Positions 1 through 8,787 of a DNA stretch of 64,000 nucleotides are shown piece after piece (within the stretch, counting starts at the first letter, position 1; every line of letters starts with the position of its first letter). Source of the DNA: 2-02-FULL-55-14 sp964534125 (GTDB lineage Bacteria > Bacteroidota > Ignavibacteria > UBA10030); contig CAZHOJ010000002.1 of assembly GCA_964534125.1 (NCBI GenBank), positions 310,001-374,000 of the forward strand, written 5' to 3'. A model generated the notes under the pieces. It made no database searches. It was not told the origin of the DNA and saw nothing but the letters and a program-made list of their open reading frames with translations. The position numbers were made by a program, and so were the translations under genes.

Positions 1-50
1 CGGGCGTGCTCCAATTCGAAATCGACAATCCGCAATCCGCACTTGAGTCG

Positions 51-124
51 TACCCCCGAGAGGACTCGAACCTCCGACCAAAGGTTTAGGAAACCTCTGC
101 TCTATCCATCTGAGCTACGGGGGC
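51..124 (-). tRNA. tRNA-Arg, anticodon CCU
   Basis: Folded by eye on the minus strand into a full 74-nt cloverleaf: 7-bp acceptor stem (one G-U at 1-72), a GCTC/GAGC D stem, a 5-bp anticodon stem, a TTCGAGT T-loop and discriminator A. The anticodon loop TTCCTAA places CCT at 34-36, so it reads the arginine codon AGG. The CCA end is not encoded. It lies downstream of glgB on the same strand, 136 bases beyond the glgB stop. No convincing promoter of its own was found in that gap, so read-through from glgB remains possible. Confidence 0.95.
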
Positions 125-260
125 GATTGGACGAGCGATGATACAAGGTACGAAGAGCGCCGATGAGTTGAAAGGCACCGGCGTTTCCGCCTCCCCGGGG
201 AATCCTTGTCGGAGGCCGGCGCAGTTGATCCGATCACGCCTGCTTCTGTGCAGACGCTGC

Positions 261-2471
261 TCAGCCCTCCTGCGAGAGGGGCCTCAGATACAGCACGGAG
301 AGTGGCGGGAGCGTGAGGTCCAGGGAACGAGCTTTCCCGTGCGAGGGGATATCTTCGGTCCAGCGAACGCCCGCATTCCCCACATTCGAGCCGCCATAGA
401 ATCCGCTGTCAGAATTAAGGACCTCCTGATATTTCCCCTGATGCGGCACACCGACCCTGTATCCTGAACGCGGGACCGGCGTGAAGTTACAGATGACCAC
501 CACATGGTCCCTGAACTCCCTTGACCAGCGCACGAACGCGATCACACTCTGCCCGACGTCGTGGAAATCGATCCACTCGAAGCCCTGATACGAATGGTCC
601 TGTTCGTGAAGGGCAGGAATGCCCGTATAGGCCTTGTTGCAGTCCCTCAGGAAATTGTCCACGCCCCTGTGGTAATCGTACTGCATGACGTGCCAGTCCA
701 GCTGCGCGTCGAAATTCCATTCAGCCCGTTGTCCGAATTCTCCTCCCATGAAGAGGAGCTTCTTTCCCGGGAATGCATACATGAACCCGAACAGCGCCCG
801 AAGGTTGGCGAATTGCTGCCATTCATCCCCCGGCATCTTGCTCAACAGCGCACCTTTTCCGTGGACCACTTCGTCATGCGACAGCGGGAGCACAAATTTT
901 TCGGAGAATGCGTACAGAAGCGCGAACGTCAGATTTCCCTGATGATATTGACGATGCACGGGCTCTTTCGAAAAATACTGGAGCACATCGTGCATCCATC
1001 CCATGTTCCATTTGTACGTGAAGCCAAGGCCGTCATACTTCAGAGGCGTCGTGACTCCAGGCCAAGCGGTCGATTCCTCCGCGATCGTCACGACCCCCGG
1101 ATAGTAGGCCTGGATCAGGCCGTTCACGTGCTTCAGAAAATGGATAGCCTCGATGTTCTCCCGCCCCCCGAACTGGTTCGGCAGCCATTCGTTCTCCTTC
1201 CGCGAATAGTCGAGGTAGAGCATCGATGCGACAGCATCCACACGGAGACCGTCGATGTGATACTTTTCGATCCAGAAAAGAGCGTTGCTCGCAAGGAAGT
1301 TCTTCACCTCATTCCGGCCATAATTGAAGATGAGGGTCCCCCAGTCCTGATGTTCTCCTTTTCGCGGGTCCGCATGCTCATATATGTGCGTTCCGTCAAA
1401 ACGGGCCAGAGCGTGGTCATCCTTCGGGAAATGCGCCGGCACCCAGTCGAGGATAACGCCTATTCCCTCCTGGTGGCATCTGTCAATGAACGACATGAGT
1501 TCGTAGGGCTCGCCGAACCGGCTCGTCGCAGCATAATAGCCGGTCACCTGATATCCCCAGGAGGCATCGAGCGGGTGTTCCGCAACCGGAAGAAGTTCAA
1601 TGTGCGTGAATCCATGCTCTTTGACGTATGGCAATAAATGGTCGGCGATCTCCTCATACGAATGCCATGCGTTGTTCTCATAGATATTCCTCATCCATGA
1701 GCCGAGGTGGACCTCATAGATCGCCATCGGGCGGGATTCGTCATTGGCGGACCTCGCCTTCAGCCACGCCTTATCATTCCAGGCATACTCCTCGACCGAA
1801 TACACGATCGCCGCTGTCTGCGGGCGTTCCTCGAAATACGTTGCATACGGGTCCGCCTTCTGCAGGCGCGCTCCGCCCTTTGTCAGCAGGTCGAACTTGT
1901 AGAGAGCCCCCTCATCAAGTCCGGGAATGAACAGCTCCCAGATGCCGGAGGCACCAAGGGTCCGCATCTGATGCGGCCGATGGTCCCATCCATTGAAGTC
2001 TCCCACAACGGAAACACTCTCTGCATTTGGCGCCCAGACGGCGAAGTGCACGCCCTTCACACGATCGATCGTCATGACGTGCGATCCAAGCTTCTCATAG
2101 ATACGGTGATGATCTCCCGCATTGAAGAGATACTGATCCTCCGGAGTGATGATCGGCAGGAACGAATACGGGTCCCTGGCCTTCCACGAATCGCCGTTCT
2201 GCCATTCGAAACGGAGCGTGTACGTGAAGGACTCTTCCATACCAGGGAGGAGGATCTCGAAGAGCCCCCTGTCATCCACACGGGGCATCGGGAACGACTG
2301 CTTCCCTTTCCCCGTGGGAATGAGCGTGATAGCGGACGCGAACGGAGCGAAAGCACGGACGACGAGGCCCCTCTCCTGCCCACGGTGATAATGATGCATG
2401 CCGAGGACTGAGAACGGATCGTGGTGTCGTGCATCACAGATGCGGTTTACTTCACTTCGTGTGGCGAGCAT
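261..2471 (-). CDS. glgB: 1,4-alpha-glucan branching enzyme (GH13)
   Basis: Glycogen branching enzyme: cuts an alpha-1,4-glucan chain and re-attaches it through an alpha-1,6 bond, in the cytoplasm. The 736 residues match the usual GlgB length. The N-terminus has HHDPFSVLGMH, followed by a CBM48 beta-sandwich (about 110-220) and a GH13 barrel. The catalytic nucleophile is Asp412 in GLRVDAVASM, the acid/base is Glu465 in IAEEST (a 53-residue gap, as in E. coli GlgB), and the third acid sits in LSHDEVVHGK. The start overlaps the nadD stop by 20 bases, so translation is probably coupled. No other glycogen gene (glgA, glgC, glgP) is in the window. It is the last gene of the long train that begins at mtaB. 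Confidence 0.97.
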   Translation of the reverse strand: MLATRSEVNRICDARHHDPFSVLGMHHYHRGQERGLVVRAFAPFASAITLIPTGKGKQSFPMPRVDDRGLFEILLPGMEESFTYTLRFEWQNGDSWKARDPYSFLPIITPEDQYLFNAGDHHRIYEKLGSHVMTIDRVKGVHFAVWAPNAESVSVVGDFNGWDHRPHQMRTLGASGIWELFIPGLDEGALYKFDLLTKGGARLQKADPYATYFEERPQTAAIVYSVEEYAWNDKAWLKARSANDESRPMAIYEVHLGSWMRNIYENNAWHSYEEIADHLLPYVKEHGFTHIELLPVAEHPLDASWGYQVTGYYAATSRFGEPYELMSFIDRCHQEGIGVILDWVPAHFPKDDHALARFDGTHIYEHADPRKGEHQDWGTLIFNYGRNEVKNFLASNALFWIEKYHIDGLRVDAVASMLYLDYSRKENEWLPNQFGGRENIEAIHFLKHVNGLIQAYYPGVVTIAEESTAWPGVTTPLKYDGLGFTYKWNMGWMHDVLQYFSKEPVHRQYHQGNLTFALLYAFSEKFVLPLSHDEVVHGKGALLSKMPGDEWQQFANLRALFGFMYAFPGKKLLFMGGEFGQRAEWNFDAQLDWHVMQYDYHRGVDNFLRDCNKAYTGIPALHEQDHSYQGFEWIDFHDVGQSVIAFVRWSREFRDHVVVICNFTPVPRSGYRVGVPHQGKYQEVLNSDSGFYGGSNVGNAGVRWTEDIPSHGKARSLDLTLPPLSVLYLRPLSQEG

Positions 2472-3078
2472 GGCGGTATCCGTGTGAACGTGTTGTATAG
2501 AGACGATGGCGGCGGATGTATCGTTCGACAGACGGTGGAACGAAGTAGCGCACCGTCCTGCCGGATGATAGCCGTTGACGTATCGCTGTCGAAGATATGA
2601 AGATCTCTGGCCCCTTCAGGAGTCGCGCGTTCCATTGCCCGAGAAGCCGCTTCGTCACCGGATGCGTCCACCGCGTGTAGACGATCAGGTGCACGTGCCG
2701 CATGATGCGGTCCGGGTCCTTCCAATCGTGGAATGTCCGAAGATTATCGCTTCCGATGAGCAGATAGATGCGGGCATCCGGATAGCGCTTCGCTATGTCG
2801 ATGATCGTGTCGATCGTAAAGGAAAGACCTCCCCTGTTGATCTCCACATCATCCCAGCTGAGCCCCCGTCTTCCCCGGATCGCCGCCTTGACCATTGCCA
2901 GACGATGCCGCCCTGGCGCATTCAGCTTCGACTGCTTATGGGGCGATCGTGTGGCCGGAATGAACAACACGGTGTCCAGTGTGAACTGCGCAACGGCTGC
3001 TTCGGCGATGAGGATATGTCCCGTATGGATGGGATCGAACGATCCTCCGAAGATCGCTATGCGCCGCTTTCTGGCCAT
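2452..3078 (-). CDS. nadD: Nicotinate-nucleotide adenylyltransferase
   Basis: Joins nicotinate mononucleotide and ATP to make deamido-NAD in NAD synthesis. The 208-residue product begins MARKRRIAIFGGSFDPIHTGH, the adenylyltransferase phosphate-binding motif with its HxGH. It also has GSDNLRTFHDWKD and, near the C-terminus, the ISSTAIRQRL signature. I chose the ATG at 3078, which overlaps the upstream glycosyltransferase stop in TGATG. An open frame continues 23 codons further upstream, but that stretch is not family-like and would overlap the neighbour by about 70 bases. Its position between surface-glycan genes and glgB looks like simple packing and does not suggest a shared pathway. Confidence 0.95.
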   Translation of the reverse strand: MARKRRIAIFGGSFDPIHTGHILIAEAAVAQFTLDTVLFIPATRSPHKQSKLNAPGRHRLAMVKAAIRGRRGLSWDDVEINRGGLSFTIDTIIDIAKRYPDARIYLLIGSDNLRTFHDWKDPDRIMRHVHLIVYTRWTHPVTKRLLGQWNARLLKGPEIFISSTAIRQRLSSGRTVRYFVPPSVERYIRRHRLYTTRSHGYRHARHTK

Positions 3079-4214
3079 CAGCCTGCCCTCTCTTCCGTCA
3101 GGACATCCTCGTAGACGGCGGCGACATGTTCTGCGGTCTGCCTCCACGTGAATTCCTGAGCCCGCCTGAGACCCCGTTCTCGAAGAACAGCCTGTTTCGT
3201 CCGATCTGACCAGAGCGTTGTGATAGCGTCAAGAAGTTCCTCAACATTCCCTGCCCGGACGACAACCGCTGCATCGCTTACGGTCTCCGGCAAAGCTCCA
3301 CCATCGGCGCATACCACCGGGGTCCCTGCGGCCATGGCCTCGAGTGCCGGAAGGCCAAAACCTTCATAGCGTGAAGGAAAAACGAACAGCTCCGCTGCCG
3401 CATATGCTCGCTTGACGTCAGCAGAGGAGATCCTGCCGAGGACCTTGACGCGCCCCTCCCGGCCGGCCCGAGGTGCATTCCTTTCGAGCAAGGCACGGGC
3501 TTCAACCGGATCGCCGCCCGCAAGCACCAACACAGGATCCTTGTCACGTCCGGACAGGACTTCGAACGCTTTCAGGAGGATCTCCAGACCCTTGTGCGGC
3601 TTTACATTGCCGACGTAGAGCAAAAAGGGGCGATCGACACCGAATGCTCTCCTGAATTCCCGGGCAAGTGCTTCCCGTCGGGCTCCTGCGAAGAAATCTC
3701 CGGAAATGCCCAGGGGAACGACACGGATCTTGTCTTCCCGTGTTCGGAACCGTTCGAGGATCGATTCCTTGACGGCCTGTGAGTCAGTCAGCACCATAGC
3801 ACTCCCCCGCAACGCATGACGGACCATTGTCCATGCATACGCGCGCTTTGCCGTGTTGAAGACATCCGGAAAGAGCAGGTGGATGAGGTCGTGGATCGTC
3901 ACGATGATGGGGACGCCGGCTGCGAATGGCGTTGTATAATGCGGAGAATGAAAGATAGACGGGGCCAACGATCGGACCCTGCGGCCGAGGGACAGGAACT
4001 CCCCCAGACTATACTTTCCATATGACACAGGAATGACCTGCCATGATCTCGGAAGCGGCTCGCTCGCATGGGGCCCTGTCCCAGTCAAAGCCAGGAATTC
4101 CCATTCAGGTCTCACTTCCGACAGATGGTGCGCGAGAGACTGTATGTATGTGCCTATGCCATAGTCACGAATCTTCCTCGCATCCACCATGACCCTGAGA
4201 GGCTCACGCGGCAT
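3078..4214 (-). CDS. Glycosyltransferase family 4 (GT-B fold)
   Basis: A retaining glycosyltransferase of 378 residues that probably adds a sugar during surface polysaccharide or O-glycan assembly. Visible signatures are the N-terminal DYGIGTYIQ glycine-rich loop, IHDLIHLLFPDVF, LLYVGNVKPHKGLEILLKAF, and the donor-binding E-x7-E region RYEGFGLPALEAMAAGTPVV near residue 300. I chose the second ATG (4214) because GGGAGAGG lies just upstream of it. The ATG at 4232 has no ribosome-binding site and overlaps the neighbour by 29 bases. Overlapping starts and stops tie it to the GT2 gene upstream and nadD downstream. Donor and acceptor cannot be read from sequence. Confidence 0.9.
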   Translation of the reverse strand: MPREPLRVMVDARKIRDYGIGTYIQSLAHHLSEVRPEWEFLALTGTGPHASEPLPRSWQVIPVSYGKYSLGEFLSLGRRVRSLAPSIFHSPHYTTPFAAGVPIIVTIHDLIHLLFPDVFNTAKRAYAWTMVRHALRGSAMVLTDSQAVKESILERFRTREDKIRVVPLGISGDFFAGARREALAREFRRAFGVDRPFLLYVGNVKPHKGLEILLKAFEVLSGRDKDPVLVLAGGDPVEARALLERNAPRAGREGRVKVLGRISSADVKRAYAAAELFVFPSRYEGFGLPALEAMAAGTPVVCADGGALPETVSDAAVVVRAGNVEELLDAITTLWSDRTKQAVLRERGLRRAQEFTWRQTAEHVAAVYEDVLTEERAG

Positions 4215-5091
4215 GGCGCACCCCTCTCCCACCCATCACAGCGAGGTGCAGCAGATCGCTGGCACGCTTCCGCCTCTCACTCCCACCTTCCGACATCAGC
4301 CACAGAACCGAGAACTTCACGATGAGATACAGCCGAAGCACACTTTGCGACCCTATCGGGTTGTGCTTTCTGTAGTAGCGCATCTGACTCCGACGGTAGT
4401 CGACCGACACTCCACCAGATCGGCCGTCGGCACTCCCACCCCGCGAGTGCCGTATCGTCACATCTGGCACATACCATACGGACCGTCCGAGGCTTCGGAC
4501 ACGCCTGCAGAGATCGGCATCCTCGAAATACATAAAGAATCCATCATCGAATCCGCCAAGCTCGCGGAAGAGCTTCGCCGGGATCATCAGAGCTGCTCCG
4601 GTCACCCAATCGACTCGCAGGGGCTCTCCCTGGTGGACCCACCGCTCCACCTGTGGACCAAGGTATTGCAGCTTCCGGGTACGTCGCTCTCCCAGCAGTG
4701 ACGGATCATTGCCTGTCGACAGCTGAAACGACCCGTCGTCATTCTCCAACCGCGCACCGCACACTCCCGGCTGCTCGTCCCGTTGGAGCACGTCTGCGAG
4801 CCTGCTGATGACCGGACCCGTCAGATATGCATCGTTGTTCAGAAAGAACAGCGTCTCTCCGCCTGCGCGTTTCGCTCCCTCGTTGTTCGCATGGCCGAAT
4901 CCGGTGTTCCTGCCGAGGGGAATGAGGAGAACCTCTGGAAAGCGTGCTGAAATGACATTAAGGCTGTCGTCAGCAGAACCGTTGTCCACGACGATCACCT
5001 CGCACCCGGGCTCATGGTTCCTGATGGATTCGAGGGCCCTGCATGTCAGTTCCCCACCATCATAATTCACCATGATAATGGACGTCTTCAT
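4204..5091 (-). CDS. Glycosyltransferase family 2
   Basis: A 295-residue GT-A-type transferase that resembles the rhamnosyltransferase-like GT2 group. The start MKTSIIMVNYDGGELT leads into the nucleotide-binding VVDNGSADDS, then FLNNDAYLTGP (the DxD-like metal site region), and FFMYFEDADLCRRV, the typical ED-x-D acceptor-side motif. The ATG at 5091 overlaps the stop of the preceding GT2 gene in ATGA, which fixes the start; about 100 codons of open frame upstream of it are non-conserved. A hydrophobic stretch near the C-terminus (LYLIVKFSVLWLM) may sit at the membrane. Adjacent paralogues suggest sequential sugar additions to one glycan. Confidence 0.9.
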   Translation of the reverse strand: MKTSIIMVNYDGGELTCRALESIRNHEPGCEVIVVDNGSADDSLNVISARFPEVLLIPLGRNTGFGHANNEGAKRAGGETLFFLNNDAYLTGPVISRLADVLQRDEQPGVCGARLENDDGSFQLSTGNDPSLLGERRTRKLQYLGPQVERWVHQGEPLRVDWVTGAALMIPAKLFRELGGFDDGFFMYFEDADLCRRVRSLGRSVWYVPDVTIRHSRGGSADGRSGGVSVDYRRSQMRYYRKHNPIGSQSVLRLYLIVKFSVLWLMSEGGSERRKRASDLLHLAVMGGRGVRHAA

Positions 5092-6026
5092 GCGGTCTTG
5101 CCCGGTCCCATCAATGCTACCCGCACACTCCAGTACGAGAAAAGCCGCTGCCATCTCGTCCGTTCGTCGCCAACGAACAATGCCCGCATGCTCCAGTATA
5201 CAGAACGTCCGACAAACCCGATGGCCAGAAGGACCCTGTACTGCAGCACTCCCCAGTATCCGTAGTGCTTCCGGAAATAGTGCATAATGTTCGCGTACTG
5301 TTCTACAATGATCTTGCGGTCGAACCGCATGACGCTCGTTGTCGCCCCGCCGATATGCGTCACAACCGCACCAGGTTCGTACCGGCTGGACCATCCCGTC
5401 TTCTTGAAGCGCAAAGACAGGTCCAGATCATTGTAATAGATGGTCAGCTTTTCGTCGAAATACCCGGCATCGTTCAGCGCGTCGCGCCGTACGAGCACGG
5501 CGGCTGCCATCACATGATCGACTTCCTGAGCCACCCCATAGTCGATATAGGTCGCAGGCCCGGCGGCGAACAGGCGTGATGAAGGGAAGAACCTGTCCAG
5601 GCCCGTGATGTCGAACAGATGCGTGAGAGGGGTGACGATACCGTGACAAGAGAATTGGGTCTTCCCATCCGTGCCGACCAGCCGTGCCCCCACCATGCCG
5701 GTCCGGGGGTATGACTCCATCACGCCAACCAGTGTCTCGATCGCTCCTGCATGCAGCACTGTATCGTTGTTGAGGAGAAAGATATGCCGGCCTGTTGCCA
5801 GCCGCATTCCGTCATTGTTCGGCCGTGCGAACCGCTCATTCCGGTCGTAACGGATGATCCGAAGGTCAGGGAATTCCGTTTCGAGCATCGCCACACTCCC
5901 GTCCTCTGAGCCATTATCCGCAACAATGACCTCCAGACTGAGCGTGCACGTGGCGAGTGAACGGAGACAATCGCGCAGAAGCGACTTGCCGTTCCAGTTC
6001 ACGATGATCACGGAAACATCAGACAT
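5088..6026 (-). CDS. Glycosyltransferase family 2
   Basis: A 312-residue inverting glycosyltransferase. It has MSDVSVIIVNWNGKSLL at the start, VIVADNGSEDGS for nucleotide binding, HIFLLNNDTVLHAGA in the metal-site region, and FDEKLTIYYNDLDLSLR corresponding to the ED-x-D motif with Asn in place of the first acidic residue. A hydrophobic tail (VLLAIGFVGRSVYWSM) probably lies along the membrane. It overlaps the next gene by 4 bases and the previous one by 8. Paralogous in layout to the genes at 4204 and 6019, it is most likely part of a surface-glycan assembly block. The sugar donor is unknown. Confidence 0.9.
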   Translation of the reverse strand: MSDVSVIIVNWNGKSLLRDCLRSLATCTLSLEVIVADNGSEDGSVAMLETEFPDLRIIRYDRNERFARPNNDGMRLATGRHIFLLNNDTVLHAGAIETLVGVMESYPRTGMVGARLVGTDGKTQFSCHGIVTPLTHLFDITGLDRFFPSSRLFAAGPATYIDYGVAQEVDHVMAAAVLVRRDALNDAGYFDEKLTIYYNDLDLSLRFKKTGWSSRYEPGAVVTHIGGATTSVMRFDRKIIVEQYANIMHYFRKHYGYWGVLQYRVLLAIGFVGRSVYWSMRALFVGDERTRWQRLFSYWSVRVALMGPGKTA

Positions 6027-6924
6027 GGCGTCCCGTCTCTCTCCAGTATCTCCTCATGCTCTGGTACTCTATCCAGCTGAGGTGCCACCTGTACCCTCTT
6101 TCACGAAGACCCTGGACCGGGACCCGCCGGAGGACCGAACCGACTGCCAGCTTGAGGAGTTCGGCCAGGAACCGTTTCGGCTTCTCCGCCAGCCCATGTT
6201 TGCCGATCAGGAGAGCATGATAGTACCCGATGCGCGATATCCGATTCGCGTAGGCACGGAAATCCGTTGGATGGATATGTGACGCTCCTGCGTCGGCGGC
6301 ATAGATGATCCGCATGCCCGCCTTCACAAGCCTCATTCCGAGGTCGACATCCTCCCACCCTGCCGACCTGAAACGCTCATCGAACAGACCATGCTCCAGG
6401 AGGTAAGCCCGAGGGACCGATATATTGGAGGTATAGAACATCTGCGGCGGCAGATCCTGGCCGTCATTGACGGAGCCAAAGGCGAACTGAGGGCCGCCAT
6501 GCTCAAGCCAATGCATGAAAGGAGTGGTCTCTGTCTCTTCCGACCACTCGATCTTTCCCAGGACTGCGATGGCACTCTGCTCGTACGCAGCGTGTCGCGT
6601 GAGGTGCGCGCGCACCAACCCACGCGAGGGGACGACATCGTCGCCGGCGAAGAGGATCAACTCATTCATTGAAGCATAGATCGCCCGATTTCGGGCCATC
6701 CCCGGTCCCGCGTTCTGCTGATGGAGGACCCGGAGCATGCCAGGAAATTCCCGGGCCAGGCCATCGAGGACGTTCTTCGTTCCGTCCGTCGAGCCATCAT
6801 TGACGACAATGATCTCGTAGGCCTGAGGAGGATCCGCCTGTTGCACGTATGCACGGATCGTACGCTCCAGCACATCGGTTCGATTATACGTTGGGACCAC
6901 GACCGAGAGGCTAGAATGCTTCAC
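6019..6924 (-). CDS. Glycosyltransferase family 2, GTG start
   Basis: A 301-residue GT-A-fold transferase: LSVVVPTYNRTDVLERTI, IIVVNDGSTDGTKNVL, ILFAGDDVVPSRGL (metal-binding acidic pair), and SAGWEDVDLGMRLVKAGM. I chose the GTG at 6924. It shares a GTGA overlap with the upstream methyltransferase stop and has GGAG six bases upstream. The ATG at 7005 would overlap the neighbour by 85 bases and add a non-conserved leader. It belongs to the glycan block between trpB and nadD. The GWEDVD motif is common in enzymes that extend polysaccharide backbones, but the substrate cannot be inferred. Confidence 0.9.
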   Translation of the reverse strand: MKHSSLSVVVPTYNRTDVLERTIRAYVQQADPPQAYEIIVVNDGSTDGTKNVLDGLAREFPGMLRVLHQQNAGPGMARNRAIYASMNELILFAGDDVVPSRGLVRAHLTRHAAYEQSAIAVLGKIEWSEETETTPFMHWLEHGGPQFAFGSVNDGQDLPPQMFYTSNISVPRAYLLEHGLFDERFRSAGWEDVDLGMRLVKAGMRIIYAADAGASHIHPTDFRAYANRISRIGYYHALLIGKHGLAEKPKRFLAELLKLAVGSVLRRVPVQGLRERGYRWHLSWIEYQSMRRYWRETGRHV

Positions 6925-7604
6925 CGCTTCTCCACGACGAGATACGTCCTGTATGTCCCGGACAGGGCAAGCGACCGGATCCAGGGTCTCAGGATCTGCC
7001 GCCATGGGCTCCTGCTGAGCATTCGCATGATCCGCCCGGTGATGCGCATATCTTCAAGCTTCGACAGCAGAACATGCAGAGCCTGTCCTTCGCCCGGAAT
7101 GATGCGGGGTGTATGGCCGCTCTGTGTGATGACCGTCTGGATCTCCTCCATCACGGGAAATTCCGAGACAAGAGCCATGTGCTCCTCGAGCCAGACCGGC
7201 GCCTGCTTCGATCGGCGTGTGTACCACTCCTGTAGCTTGATATCTGCATCGCGGGCTGCTTCACCCGCCGGACAGCCGATAATGACCCTGGTGGATGCAA
7301 CCCGGATCAGCTCGAGGACCACCGCTGGCCGGTCGATGCGAGGGATATGTTCGAGCGTATCGAGGCAGATGACCGCTTTGAAACTCCCCTCCCGGAAAGG
7401 AAGCTGGGTCCCTGAAGCGACGATCGGCACTATCCAGTTCCCCTTGTCCCCTCCATCGAAAGCGATATCGCATCCGACAAATCGCTTCGGCACAAACTCT
7501 CCCACTCCAGTGTTGCCGCTGCCAACCTCCAGGACCGACATGTCAGGAAACCCACGCAGGAGGTGCAGGACCGGAAAGTATCGTATCCAGTGGTTAAGCA
7601 TCAA
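6921..7604 (-). CDS. Class I SAM-dependent methyltransferase
   Basis: A 227-residue Rossmann-fold methyltransferase. The SAM-binding motif I is VLEVGSGNTGVGEF (about residues 24-37), an acidic end of strand 2 is GCDIAFDGGD, and ICLDTLEHIPR is the methyltransferase_11-type motif IV. It sits inside the glycosyltransferase block with a 4-base overlap to the following GT2, so a role in methylating a sugar or capping a polysaccharide is a reasonable inference. It could instead modify a lipid or small molecule. Two adjacent ATG codons (7604, 7601) are possible starts. Confidence 0.85.
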   Translation of the reverse strand: MMLNHWIRYFPVLHLLRGFPDMSVLEVGSGNTGVGEFVPKRFVGCDIAFDGGDKGNWIVPIVASGTQLPFREGSFKAVICLDTLEHIPRIDRPAVVLELIRVASTRVIIGCPAGEAARDADIKLQEWYTRRSKQAPVWLEEHMALVSEFPVMEEIQTVITQSGHTPRIIPGEGQALHVLLSKLEDMRITGRIMRMLSRSPWRQILRPWIRSLALSGTYRTYLVVEKR

Positions 7605-7631
7605 GGCCCGGGACTCTGCATGAACCTGCCA

Positions 7632-8756
7632 TCATGGGTTCACTTTCCCTGATTCGGCCAGACGCCTGTACAGCCGCAGATACTCCCTTCCCCATGAGCC
7701 GATCCGGATGTATGTTGCCTGTTCTTTCGCTCCACGGCAGAGGTCTTCGTACAATCCCTGATCCTGCTCGATACGAGCCAATGCCTCCGATAATCCTCCC
7801 GGAAGAAGGTCCATGAGGATGCCGTTCCACCCGTCCTGCACAACATCGACAATGCCAGGTACTCGTGTCCCGATGGTCGGGATGCCCAGCGCGAATCCCT
7901 CCTGAATGACGAGCGGAGAGCCCTCTCTGAGCGATGGAAGAAAAAGCATCCAGCTCCTCTTGATCACGGGGGCTGCTGTCGGCAGCCCGCTGACCGCATG
8001 GACACGATCGCCGAACCTGCGCTGCAACCTCCGGAAACGTACGTCAGCGGGTGGCAAACCCACAAAGAGAAATGCATATCCCGGCCGTTCGCGCAGAAGC
8101 ACATTGGCGGCGGCGACTGCGAGGTCATGATTCTTGACGGGAGCCGAGCGCGCGATCATGGAGATCACCTTCAGCACTTTGTTCCGGTCGAACCATTTCT
8201 GCAGACCGGGAGGGAGCGGGGACCGTGCCTGACGACGGGTAGTGGTGGGGTCGATGCTGTTCTGAATGACCTGGATCTTCCCCCGGGAACCGGAGACAAT
8301 GCTGTGCACTTCATTCCCTTCAGACTCTGACACGCACACAAATGCGTCAGTCCTCGAAGAGAGGTGGTTTTCCATGCCAATGATCATATGTCGAAGCCCC
8401 GGAGCCTCGGGGAGCCAGAATCCATGGAAACTGTGAACAAGCGCAGGACGTTCCCCGTCTCGGACGGCGATCCGGACATGTCGACCCGCAGAACGTTCGT
8501 GTGTATGGATGATGGTGGGAGCGAATGCGCGGATGACGGTGCGAACGGTCGACGGCAGCAGCACTGGCCGATGCAGCGGAAGTGTGAAGGTTTCGACACC
8601 TTCTTCGCGGAACCGATCGACATATGGCCCGTTCGCCGGGAGCACGACACCGAACTCAGTATCCCTGTTCACCGCCCGGACGGCCCGAATAAGGGACGAG
8701 ACGACGACCTGCCCGCCCCTGATCGAACTGTTCGACAGGAAATGCAGGACTCTCAT
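7632..8756 (-). CDS. Glycosyltransferase family 4 (GT-B fold)
   Basis: A 374-residue retaining glycosyltransferase that opens the glycan block. It begins MRVLHFLSNSSIRGGQVVV, with the glycine-rich acceptor loop. It has IIHTHERSAGRHV, VISMIARSAPVKNHDLAVAA in the linker to the donor domain, and FLPSLREGSPLVIQEGFALG as the E-x7-E donor site. The ATG at 8756 leaves a 31-base gap after trpB. The upstream GTG at 8822 would overlap trpB and prepend 22 residues unlike the family. It is a distant paralogue of the GT4 gene at 3078, so the block begins and ends with GT4 enzymes. Confidence 0.88.
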   Translation of the reverse strand: MRVLHFLSNSSIRGGQVVVSSLIRAVRAVNRDTEFGVVLPANGPYVDRFREEGVETFTLPLHRPVLLPSTVRTVIRAFAPTIIHTHERSAGRHVRIAVRDGERPALVHSFHGFWLPEAPGLRHMIIGMENHLSSRTDAFVCVSESEGNEVHSIVSGSRGKIQVIQNSIDPTTTRRQARSPLPPGLQKWFDRNKVLKVISMIARSAPVKNHDLAVAAANVLLRERPGYAFLFVGLPPADVRFRRLQRRFGDRVHAVSGLPTAAPVIKRSWMLFLPSLREGSPLVIQEGFALGIPTIGTRVPGIVDVVQDGWNGILMDLLPGGLSEALARIEQDQGLYEDLCRGAKEQATYIRIGSWGREYLRLYRRLAESGKVNP

Positions 8757-8787
8757 CTGTCTGCGCTCGGACGACCAGGGTAGCTTC

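Noticed and set aside
1..50. A gene end or repeat at the left edge
   Set aside because: Fifty bases with two similar 'caatccgca' words but no frame or structure I can support.
180..216. Small hairpins (GGCG-TTTC-CGCC and GCCTCC/GGAGGC) between glgB and tRNA-Arg, considered as a glgB terminator
   Set aside because: Stems are short and overlapping and there is no U-run on the minus strand; not strong enough to annotate.
561..1637. Plus-strand open frame (358 codons) inside glgB
   Set aside because: Antisense shadow; glgB is intact with all GH13 residues.
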